Below are positions 1-6,745 of a DNA stretch of 10,220 bases, piece after piece. This DNA comes from Nitratifractor sp964650685 (GTDB lineage Bacteria; Campylobacterota; Campylobacteria; Campylobacterales; Sulfurovaceae). Position numbers and translations under genes: made by a program. Position 1 is the stretch's first letter. Every line of letters starts with the position of its first letter. The notes beneath the pieces are model-generated. The model was not told the origin of the DNA, did no database searches, and saw nothing but the letters and a program-made list of their open reading frames with translations. The DNA is taken from positions 1 through 10,220 of the forward strand of contig CAZYUW010000089.1 of NCBI GenBank assembly GCA_964650685.1. Direction: 5' to 3'.

Positions 1-1106
1 GTGAAGGTCTTGGCTACATCGGTGAAGTTGGCGATAGCCCCTCCAATAATGAGAATCTTACCCCTCTCGTCAGGATATCTCGTCATCAGGTCGAAGATGG
101 TCTCGGCGTAAAATTCGGTCTCACCCGTAGTGGGGCCTCCGGAATACTCTCCGTAGTTCGCCAGATCCTCGACGCCAGCGAGATCGGCGATGGTATCGGC
201 GTAGACGACGGAGGCTCCCCCTCCAGCCACCATCGTCCAGATGCGACCTTTGGGGTTGAGAATGGTCAGCTTGAGTGAGGCGCCCGATTTACTGTCTGCT
301 TCCGCTATAGCCTTCTCTTCGGGTGACTGATCCTCCATGCCGAAGGCTGTGGGAAACTCTATATCGCCCCACTGCTCTCTCATCATAAAGCCAGCGGTAT
401 CGTCGAGTCTGGCAACGAGATCGAGGATATGCGCGTCATGTCCGACGAGAACGATAGGATTGATTTCGAGGTATGCGAAGTGCATATCGCGGAAAAATCT
501 GAAGAAACGGACGGCGAAATCGGCAAAGGTATCTTTGCTCTCTTCGGGAATATCGGCGGGGATATTCTCTCTGATGGCCTTTTCGATATCTCCGTCGCTC
601 ATGGTGATGGGTATCTTGACTTCGTTGACCTTCTCGTCCCACCCCTCTTCTACCTCCATACCACCTTCTGCGGACATATAGAGTACATCGTCTTCGCCCA
701 CGGTAGTTGCGGCTACATAGTACTCCTGCTCCTGCTCATGGGGAGTGAAAGGCTCTACGATGAAGTGTGTCAGCTCACCCTTCTGACCGCTGAGTAGCTC
801 CACTTCACCCGACTGCTTTTCGTCTATCCATCTGGCGGCATCTTCGAGAGTCACATCACCCGGCTTCTCCACACGGAAGAGAACGAGGTCGTTTTTACCT
901 CTCTTTCCGAAGAGCATGTCCGGTTTGGCGACGAGAGGCTCGTTGCTCAACCACTCGTACCCTTTCTCTTTGGCCTTTTCACGCAACTGGTCACCACTGG
1001 TCACCAGAACAGATTTGAATGGATAGTTGAATCCGTCGAAATATTCGTTCCAATGCCTGGAAAAAAGTGCTTTTCCATCATATTCGCGTATCGCTCTCTG
1101 AGCCAT
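1..1106 (-). CDS. aclB: ATP-citrate lyase, small (beta) subunit, 3' end cut by window edge
   Basis: Small ATP-grasp/CoA-ligase-like subunit of ATP-citrate lyase, which cleaves citrate with ATP and CoA to acetyl-CoA and oxaloacetate. It is the key cytoplasmic enzyme of the reverse TCA cycle. I translated the minus strand from 1106 to the window edge and found 368 uninterrupted codons with no stop. The start MAQRAIREYDGKALF and the segment KPDMLFGKRGKNDLVLF (about residues 62-78) are typical of bacterial AclB. LEINP (about 212) and VAGGGASVVYAD (about 292-303) match the succinyl-CoA-synthetase-beta-like part. AclB proteins are usually about 400-440 residues, so only the C-terminal tail is missing. 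The start is supported by AAAGGAG six bases upstream. The large subunit gene aclA is expected just beyond the left edge (inference). The phosphohistidine-bearing subunit is AclA, so that residue is not expected here. Confidence 0.95.
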   Translation of the reverse strand, partial: MAQRAIREYDGKALFSRHWNEYFDGFNYPFKSVLVTSGDQLREKAKEKGYEWLSNEPLVAKPDMLFGKRGKNDLVLFRVEKPGDVTLEDAARWIDEKQSGEVELLSGQKGELTHFIVEPFTPHEQEQEYYVAATTVGEDDVLYMSAEGGMEVEEGWDEKVNEVKIPITMSDGDIEKAIRENIPADIPEESKDTFADFAVRFFRFFRDMHFAYLEINPIVLVGHDAHILDLVARLDDTAGFMMREQWGDIEFPTAFGMEDQSPEEKAIAEADSKSGASLKLTILNPKGRIWTMVAGGGASVVYADTIADLAGVEDLANYGEYSGGPTTGETEFYAETIFDLMTRYPDERGKILIIGGAIANFTDVAKTF

Positions 1107-1271
1107 CGGCTTCTCCTTTAGTATTAGGGTTGGTGAATTCTATCATTAGATAGTTTTAATATCAGTTTCAAAGAAAAATTCTAAAGCAGGCATAAAATAG
1201 TATGTGTATTTTGGGAACATTTTGGAGTACAATAATCGAATATCTGCGATTTCATAAATCACGAAACTCCT
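1107..1271 (-). promoter_or_regulatory. Intergenic region with probable aclB promoter (extended -10)
   Basis: This 165-base AT-rich gap separates the upstream membrane protein gene from aclB. On the minus strand TGATAGAAT lies at 1137-1145 (hexamer TAGAAT at 1137-1142). It reads as an extended -10 box and would give a leader of about 24 nt containing the strong Shine-Dalgarno sequence. A TTGAAA element lies further upstream, but its spacing to this hexamer is too long (23). A small inverted repeat, CTATC-4 nt-GATAG (1140-1153), overlaps the -10 and could be an operator or chance. I see no convincing terminator for the upstream gene. Confidence 0.35.
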
Positions 1272-2372
1272 TCAACGACACTTTTCGAAACCATAAAATC
1301 TCATTACATAGAGATATTTGTCCCCTCTTCTTATCTCGTCAGATCTAAAGCATCTCCTGTTTTCTGTTCTTAGTTTCAGAGCAAGATCATAGGGCTCGTA
1401 GAGCGCGGAAGCAAAAAAAGCTCTGGGATCCCCCATCACCCTGTACAGTGGACGATGTGCTACAGTAACGAGACCGCTTAAGACCAAAAAAAACAGTACG
1501 GTATTTTTCGCTATCCTGTACGGACGCTGAAAACTTTTCATCCTTACCCGCAGGCTCCCGCTGAAGACAGATACACTCACAAGTACCCCAATCAGCAAAT
1601 ATGGGCCAAAGTCGGTTATAAGTATCTTCTGGCGTATCGAAAGCAGAAGAGAAACGATAAAAGGAACCGAAGCGAGGTACCAGTAGAGATCTCTGGGACC
1701 ATTCAGCATCACTCTGTATACAGCATAGAAAAAGTAGACAAAAAACAGAGGAGAAAACAGAGCGGCATAGACACCGAAGAGCTCGACCAGGTGCCCCCTG
1801 GGTTTTCCTTCGAAGCCAAAATGCCCAAAGCAAACCGAAACGATAAATAGAAGCAGACTGAACCAGAAAAGAGGAAATTTTTTCTTTTTGTAGGCGTAAA
1901 GAGCCAAAGCGAAATAGAATGAAAAAGCGGCCGTATCGGTAAAAAGGAGCACTGTCATGGCGAGTACTTGAAGAAAAAACATTTTTCTTTCGTGCGCATA
2001 TACAAAAATCATAGTGCACAACAGAGCGAAAACCCCGTCATTTATCAAAACCGCCGACGCAATCACACCGGGAAGCAGCATATAAACGATAACGGAAAGC
2101 CTGTAGTCGTCTTCATGGCGAAAATATCCCCGACTCAGCTCCCTGAAGAGCAGCAGAGCTACGAAACCGGACAGGAGAGAAAAGATTCTATAGCCGAAAA
2201 TTCCGGGAATCATCGAGTGTGAAGCGATAGCGAGATAGCCTGACAGGCTGTATGTGCCCGAATATAGAATCTTCGCTTCGGCAGGAGTTATGGGTGTGGT
2301 GGCGGACAAAACACAAAGCAGTACAAAGTAGAGATATATCGCCGCCTGGAACAATCTCTCTTTTTTCGACAT
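1272..2372 (-). CDS. Polytopic inner-membrane protein, possibly GT-C type glycosyltransferase
   Basis: This 366-residue hydrophobic protein has roughly ten membrane-spanning segments. The first covers about residues 8-24, others lie near 60-75, 90-110, 115-130, 135-160, 168-190, 200-225, 230-250 and 255-275, and the last is near 293-310. A charged C-terminal tail of about 50 residues follows. Just after the first helix comes TTPITPAEAK (acidic residue E32). This recalls the acidic first periplasmic loop of ArnT/PMT-like GT-C enzymes, which move sugars from polyprenyl-phosphate carriers. At 366 residues it is much shorter than ArnT (about 550), so the assignment is tentative, and an unclassified membrane protein is the alternative. 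The ATG lies five bases after the trpG stop codon, implying translational coupling in one transcript; its own ribosome binding site is weak. The gene contains a run of eight T (1486-1493), a possible slippage site. Confidence 0.6.
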   Translation of the reverse strand: MSKKERLFQAAIYLYFVLLCVLSATTPITPAEAKILYSGTYSLSGYLAIASHSMIPGIFGYRIFSLLSGFVALLLFRELSRGYFRHEDDYRLSVIVYMLLPGVIASAVLINDGVFALLCTMIFVYAHERKMFFLQVLAMTVLLFTDTAAFSFYFALALYAYKKKKFPLFWFSLLLFIVSVCFGHFGFEGKPRGHLVELFGVYAALFSPLFFVYFFYAVYRVMLNGPRDLYWYLASVPFIVSLLLSIRQKILITDFGPYLLIGVLVSVSVFSGSLRVRMKSFQRPYRIAKNTVLFFLVLSGLVTVAHRPLYRVMGDPRAFFASALYEPYDLALKLRTENRRCFRSDEIRRGDKYLYVMRFYGFEKCR

Positions 2373-2377
2373 GAACT

Positions 2378-2953
2378 CTACACTTGTATTTTGAGAAAGT
2401 TGTCTATCATTTCGTGGCCATATTCACTCATAATGGACTCCGGATGAAACTGCACTCCATATACGGGTAGATCGGCTACCTGTAGAGCCATAATTTCGCC
2501 GTCATCCGTACTATACGCTGTAGGCACGAGCCTTTTTGGGAGATCTTTTTGCTCCACCACCAGAGAGTGGTACCTCGTGGCCCTGAACTCACTCGGTATG
2601 CGTTTAAAAATGGGAGTATTGGCCGTGACTCTGACCTGAGATGTTTTGCCATGCATCATATTATTTGCCCGAACGACCCTGGCTCCGAAAGCCTGGGCGA
2701 TACTTTGGTGCCCAAGACATATTCCAAGCATTGGAATATCTCCCGAAAAAGCGCGTATTACATCCAGAGTCACGCCGGCATCGTCCGGGGTGGAAGGTCC
2801 CGGCGAGAGTATGATCTTTTCCGGCTTCAGCGCCCCTATCTCCTCCACATCCATCTCGTCGTTCCTTATAACTCTCAGATCGGCACCGAGCTCTTTGCAG
2901 TACTGAACAATATTGTAAGTAAAACTGTCGTAATTGTCTATCATGAGAACCAT
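2378..2953 (-). CDS. trpG: Anthranilate / 4-amino-4-deoxychorismate synthase glutaminase subunit (TrpG/PabA)
   Basis: Class I glutamine amidotransferase of 191 residues, the family's normal length. It releases ammonia from glutamine for a chorismate-aminating partner: TrpE (tryptophan) or PabB (folate). The N-terminus MVLMIDNYDSFTYN is diagnostic and supports the first ATG over the one three codons later. SPGPSTPDDAG (50-60) builds the oxyanion strand. GICLGHQ carries the nucleophile Cys79, and VQFHPES supplies His170 and Glu172, completing the triad. HGKTS (101-105) is also conserved. Sequence alone cannot separate TrpG from PabA, and many bacteria use one protein for both. No trpE or pabB is visible here. 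It lies 114 bases downstream of mqnE on the same strand and directly precedes the membrane protein gene, so these three may be cotranscribed. A TAGAAT hexamer at 2996-3001 could be an internal promoter, without a clear -35. Confidence 0.9.
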   Translation of the reverse strand: MVLMIDNYDSFTYNIVQYCKELGADLRVIRNDEMDVEEIGALKPEKIILSPGPSTPDDAGVTLDVIRAFSGDIPMLGICLGHQSIAQAFGARVVRANNMMHGKTSQVRVTANTPIFKRIPSEFRATRYHSLVVEQKDLPKRLVPTAYSTDDGEIMALQVADLPVYGVQFHPESIMSEYGHEMIDNFLKIQV

Positions 2954-2995
2954 ACTATATGCCTTTTTTCATCGTCACTATAGAAACATATCGTT

Positions 2996-3001
2996 ATTCT
3001 A
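2996..3001 (-). promoter_or_regulatory. Possible -10 box upstream of trpG
   Basis: In the 114-base gap between mqnE and trpG the minus strand carries TAGAAT within an AT-rich stretch, 43 bases before the trpG ATG. No good -35 hexamer or extended TGn motif is visible, so this is weak. The same gap shows no convincing terminator for mqnE, leaving read-through from mqnE possible. Confidence 0.2.
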
Positions 3002-3067
3002 TCCAAAATAACACCACCTCTCTCGCGAAGCTCCAAGCAAAAAGGACAGACTCTTTCGCTCTCAATG

Positions 3068-4138
3068 TCAATATCTGGATAGTTCGTTGTACAGACTGTC
3101 CCTCTCGACCGGAACGAAACCGCTGTTGCGTATCAGGTGGACAAACTCCTCCATAGGCAAACCGTTGGCGGAATCCGCACCGGCGGCGGACTGGATCGAC
3201 TCTTTCTGGATGGTGCCGTCGAGATCGTCAGCTCCAAACTCCTGAGCCAGCAGAGCCAATCCTATACTGGATGTCACCCAGTAGGCTTTTATATGAGGGA
3301 TATTGTCCAGCAGAATACGGCTTATGGCGTAGGTTTTGAGAATCTCCTGCGCGGTGGGAAATTCACTCACGCGCAAAAAATTGTTCTCTTTCTGGTACAC
3401 GAGTGGAATAAAAGCGTTGAACCCCCCTGTTTCATCCTGCAGCTTTCGAAGTCTTAACATATGGTCTATCCTGTGTTCTCTGCTCTCTATATGACCAAAC
3501 AGCATAGTGGCATTGCTTTTTCGTCCTCGCGAATGCCAAATACGATGGATGTCTATCCATTGCTGTGATGTGACTTTCCCTTTGCATATATACTCTCTGA
3601 TCTTCTCGTCGAATATCTCGGCACCGCCTCCGGGCATGGAGTCGACACCGCTCTCGATCATCAAGTCTACAACCTCGTCGTAGCTCATATTGTTGCTTTC
3701 GGCCAAAAAATTGATCTCTGCTGCCGTAAGTGCCTTGATGTGTATTTCGGGAAGCTCTTTTCTTATACACCTGAAAGCACCCATGTACCACTCCAGACCG
3801 GCATCGGGGTTGTGCGCCGAGACCACATGGACCTCTTTCGCTCCCGCACTCCATGCCTGTCTGGCAATATCCACGATCTCGTCATGACTCATGGTATAGC
3901 GATTCGGATTTTTACGACTGGCACTGTATGCACAGAATTTACAGATATCTTTGCACACATTGGTGGGATTTATATGTCTGTTGATATTGAAAAAACTCTT
4001 TTTACCATACAGTTTTTTACGAATCCTGTCGGCGGCCTCTCCCAGTGTCACAAGATCCAGTTCGTACAGCTCCACTCCCTCTTCATATCCGAGTCTGACA
4101 CCATTTTGCAGTTTTTCTATTAGATCCATATCGTCCAT
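3068..4138 (-). CDS. mqnE: Aminodeoxyfutalosine synthase (radical SAM, futalosine menaquinone pathway)
   Basis: A 356-residue radical SAM enzyme. MqnE joins 3-(1-carboxyvinyl)oxybenzoate, made from chorismate by MqnA, to the adenosyl group of S-adenosylmethionine, giving aminodeoxyfutalosine, a menaquinone precursor. The [4Fe-4S] ligands are Cys62, Cys66 and Cys69 in VCKDICKFC (CxxxCxxC), preceded by HINPTN. Further family-like stretches are HVVSAHNPD, SMPGGGAEIF (about 168-177) and TMLFGHIE (about 212-219). MqnC, the related cyclase, normally starts this region differently (NxNYTNxCxxxCxFCAF), so MqnE is preferred. Two in-frame ATGs compete, at codons 1 and 4. Neither has a strong ribosome binding site; GGA lies a little upstream of the second. 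A near-perfect extended -10 lies just upstream. Campylobacterota generally make menaquinone by this route, which fits the rest of the window. Confidence 0.9.
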   Translation of the reverse strand: MDDMDLIEKLQNGVRLGYEEGVELYELDLVTLGEAADRIRKKLYGKKSFFNINRHINPTNVCKDICKFCAYSASRKNPNRYTMSHDEIVDIARQAWSAGAKEVHVVSAHNPDAGLEWYMGAFRCIRKELPEIHIKALTAAEINFLAESNNMSYDEVVDLMIESGVDSMPGGGAEIFDEKIREYICKGKVTSQQWIDIHRIWHSRGRKSNATMLFGHIESREHRIDHMLRLRKLQDETGGFNAFIPLVYQKENNFLRVSEFPTAQEILKTYAISRILLDNIPHIKAYWVTSSIGLALLAQEFGADDLDGTIQKESIQSAAGADSANGLPMEEFVHLIRNSGFVPVERDSLYNELSRY

Positions 4139-4282
4139 CCGAAAAAAATTTCGATATTATAGCATCAACCTTCCACGCGAAACCGTTCGCCTGGAGATTT
4201 CCCGCCGAAGCTGTTACGAAAAAAGCTGTTTGAGCGGAGTGTAATCTGATGAGTGTAGATACAACCTATCCGGAGTTCGCAA
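4139..4282. promoter_or_regulatory. Divergent intergenic region mqnE / glnD
   Basis: These 144 bases lie between two divergent genes, so they must hold promoters in both directions unless glnD is expressed from elsewhere. The mqnE side has a clear extended -10. On the plus strand I see only weak -10 candidates (TAATCT or TAGATA in about 4241-4262). A short direct repeat AGCTGTT occurs twice near 4210-4231. The Shine-Dalgarno GGAG for glnD is at 4272-4275. Confidence 0.4.
4156..4164 (-). promoter_or_regulatory. Extended -10 promoter element for mqnE
   Basis: The minus strand reads TGCTATAAT, a perfect TATAAT hexamer (4156-4161) with an upstream TGn extension (4162-4164). No TTGACA-like -35 occurs at the normal spacing, which is usual for sigma-70 promoters of Campylobacterota. 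Transcription would begin about 4149, leaving only about 11 nt before the first ATG of mqnE (or about 20 nt to the second). This may mean the second ATG is the real start. Confidence 0.6.
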
Positions 4283-6745
4283 TTGGAAACAAAAAAGCAT
4301 AACTCTGCAGCGGCCTCCATCAAAGAGTCTCTTTCGGAATATTTTCGGGAACTACCGAAAATATTCGCCGAAAGTGGAGGCAAAGATCTGCTCGTGCGAC
4401 ATACCAGAAAGATCGACAGCATACTGATCGAAGCCTGCAAAGCGGCATATATTGAGATGTTCGAAGATTATATGCCGATGAGAAACACGATACCATTCGT
4501 CGTATGCGGACTTGGAAGCTACGGTAGAGAACAGCTCTGCATACACTCCGACATTGATCTCATGTTTGTCTACAAAAATCTTCCCGGATTCAACATGACG
4601 GGACTGATCGAGAAAATTCTATATATACTGTGGGACGCTGGGCTGAAACTTGGGCACAGAGTGCATGAAGTAGGCGATCTGGCCGATGCGGCCTCTGGTG
4701 ACATTACTATCAAAACAGCAATGCTTGAGTCCAGATTCATCTATGGATCCAGGCATCTGTGGACCGAAACAGGCAACGCCCTTTCCCAGATCAGAAAAGA
4801 CGATCCGTATGGATTTATCGACGGCAAGATTTCCGAAAGACAAAGGATAAGCGCGAAATATCCTTTGACGATGGAGCCGGATATCAAAGATGGCAAAGGA
4901 GGGTTCAGGGATGCCAATCTCGTCTTCTGGCTGGGCAAAGTACTGTACAATACTCCGAGAATCAAGGACTTGCCAGGCTCGATAGTGAATGAAGACGACT
5001 ATAGAGAGTTTAGAATCTCATTGGAGTTTCTTTTCAGAGTAAGATGCGCCCTGCATATTGCCGGGGGTAAAAAGACGGACAGATTGAGACTCGATCTACT
5101 GCCGGAAACAGCAAAACTTTTGAAGTACGAGGATGGGTCAGCAGGCCGGATGAGATTGGCCAGAAAGATAAGCAGAGATCTGAAAAGAGTATATCTTTAC
5201 AGTACCATATGGACAGAAAAGATGCTCAGAGGAGTGAAATCCCACACCAGATACGATAAGTTTTTTCTGCCGGAAGATATTTCGAAAAAAAACAGTCTGC
5301 GCGAATTGATAGAGTCGATGAACGCGAGAGCATCACGAGGACCTTTCGAGGCACATCCGGCACTGTTGGAAGCACTGCTGCACTCGATGCGCGCGGAGCG
5401 TTCGATGGACGAAAATCTATACAGGAGTATTTTCGCCTCTTTTGCCTGCGAATCTTCCTATTCGGTCATGAAAACACTCTCTGACGCTGGCTTGCTGGGA
5501 TTTGTGATTCCGTCGATGAAAAAAGTCACGAATCTGCCGCAATTCGATGGTTTTCACCGCTATAGTGTGGATGAGCACTCTCTGGAAAGCCTCAAGTCTC
5601 TCGAAAATATCGAGGACGATCTCCTCGTGGATATCTTCGAACGACTTGACGACAAAGAGAAGCAGATGTTGAAAGCGGCGACTCTGCTGCACGACGCCGG
5701 CAAAGGAAGAAAAAAAGATCACAGACTCGTCGGAGCCTCTCTTTTCAGAGTCTTTGGCAAAAAAACCGGCATGGACCACTCGCTGGTGGAAATGGGGGAA
5801 AAGCTCATACAATACCACACACTCATGAGCACTACGGCCCAAAGAGAGGATCTATACAGCGAAAAAGTCATAATGAGATTCGCGTCCCGTTTCGGAAACG
5901 AAAAGATGCTGGATATGATATATCTGTTGACATACGCGGATATGAAAGGTGTAGGCAGCGGTATATACAACGAATTTACATCGAAACTGCTCTACACACT
6001 ATACATCGAATCCAAAAAAGCCCTGAGGCAGGACAAGATGCTGGACGAAACATCGAGAAGAGAAAACAAAATAGAGTCACTTATGAGAAGCAGATCTTTC
6101 GGCTCTCTCTCTCCAAAACTTCAAAAAAAGATTCTCTCCATACCCTCCAACGCGTTTTTCATCAGAAACGGAACGAAAAAAATAATAGAGATAGCGAAAT
6201 CCGCGGATGAGTCGGATGATCACAAATACAGTATAAGCAATGACGGATATCTCAACATAGAGATCGTAAGGCGCAGAGATCTGGATCTGTCGTATCTGCT
6301 GGCGACACTAAAGAGGGTCCAGGTAGCTAGTATGTCTATATTCAAACTTTTCGATGGTCTGAAATATTTCAGAATAGAGTTCGACAAAACGATAGACGAA
6401 GAGGATATGTTTTTTCTCGAAAAAACGATAAAAACCGCTCTTTCGAGCGGGGAAAAACCTGCTATGGGATTGAAAAAACCTATCATAGAAAAAGATGAGA
6501 TATCGATCGACTGCGAGCACTCGAGGGAGTACGCCACGATGACGCTGCGCACGAAGGATCAGGCGGGATTGCTGGCTTATCTGATCTACATATTCGATGA
6601 ACTTGGAGTGGATATCGCATCGGCGAAAATACATACAATAAAAGGACGAGTCAACGATCTCTTCTTAATCGAGAAAAATGGCAATTTCTGTCATAATATC
6701 GAATTGATTGTTCAAAAACTTACGGAGCGGATATGTGTGGAATAG
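4283..6745 (+). CDS. glnD: Bifunctional [protein-PII] uridylyltransferase / uridylyl-removing enzyme
   Basis: An 820-residue GlnD, close to the usual 850-890. It uridylylates PII (GlnB/GlnK) when glutamine is low and removes UMP when glutamine is high, and so reports nitrogen status. An N-terminal nucleotidyltransferase domain carries GLGSYGRE (76-83) and the metal-binding pair Asp90/Asp92 in SDIDLMF. The linker segment EPDIKDGKGGFRD is the GlnD form of the PII-UTase motif. The HD hydrolase domain has His470-Asp471 in LLHDAGKG, followed by KDH. Two ACT domains follow, at about 645-700 and 752-820; the second includes DQAGLLAYLIYIFDELGVDI and would bind glutamine. Translation starts at TTG 4283, chosen because GGAG lies seven bases upstream and no ATG occurs near the N-terminus. 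The end overlaps glmS by 13 bases, so the two genes are probably cotranscribed. Both active sites look intact, so both activities are expected. Confidence 0.93.
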   Translation: METKKHNSAAASIKESLSEYFRELPKIFAESGGKDLLVRHTRKIDSILIEACKAAYIEMFEDYMPMRNTIPFVVCGLGSYGREQLCIHSDIDLMFVYKNLPGFNMTGLIEKILYILWDAGLKLGHRVHEVGDLADAASGDITIKTAMLESRFIYGSRHLWTETGNALSQIRKDDPYGFIDGKISERQRISAKYPLTMEPDIKDGKGGFRDANLVFWLGKVLYNTPRIKDLPGSIVNEDDYREFRISLEFLFRVRCALHIAGGKKTDRLRLDLLPETAKLLKYEDGSAGRMRLARKISRDLKRVYLYSTIWTEKMLRGVKSHTRYDKFFLPEDISKKNSLRELIESMNARASRGPFEAHPALLEALLHSMRAERSMDENLYRSIFASFACESSYSVMKTLSDAGLLGFVIPSMKKVTNLPQFDGFHRYSVDEHSLESLKSLENIEDDLLVDIFERLDDKEKQMLKAATLLHDAGKGRKKDHRLVGASLFRVFGKKTGMDHSLVEMGEKLIQYHTLMSTTAQREDLYSEKVIMRFASRFGNEKMLDMIYLLTYADMKGVGSGIYNEFTSKLLYTLYIESKKALRQDKMLDETSRRENKIESLMRSRSFGSLSPKLQKKILSIPSNAFFIRNGTKKIIEIAKSADESDDHKYSISNDGYLNIEIVRRRDLDLSYLLATLKRVQVASMSIFKLFDGLKYFRIEFDKTIDEEDMFFLEKTIKTALSSGEKPAMGLKKPIIEKDEISIDCEHSREYATMTLRTKDQAGLLAYLIYIFDELGVDIASAKIHTIKGRVNDLFLIEKNGNFCHNIELIVQKLTERICVE

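Noticed and set aside
337..797. Plus-strand and minus-strand reading frames of 68-122 residues across 337-797
   Set aside because: They lie opposite or out of frame with aclB, whose minus-strand translation is continuous and clearly family-like; shadows.
1387..2019. A 210-residue minus-strand frame
   Set aside because: It overlaps the membrane protein gene in another frame, lacks a ribosome binding site, and its Cys/Arg/Ser-rich composition is that of an out-of-frame shadow.
3068..4138. Assignment of this radical SAM gene as MqnC (dehypoxanthine futalosine cyclase)
   Set aside because: The HINPTNVCKDICKFCAYS motif and the HVVSAHNP and SMPGGGAEIF segments fit MqnE better than the MqnC pattern.
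6600..6732. A glmS ribozyme/riboswitch upstream of glmS
   Set aside because: The upstream sequence is glnD coding sequence ending inside glmS; there is no leader that could hold the ribozyme, which is known mainly from Gram-positive bacteria.
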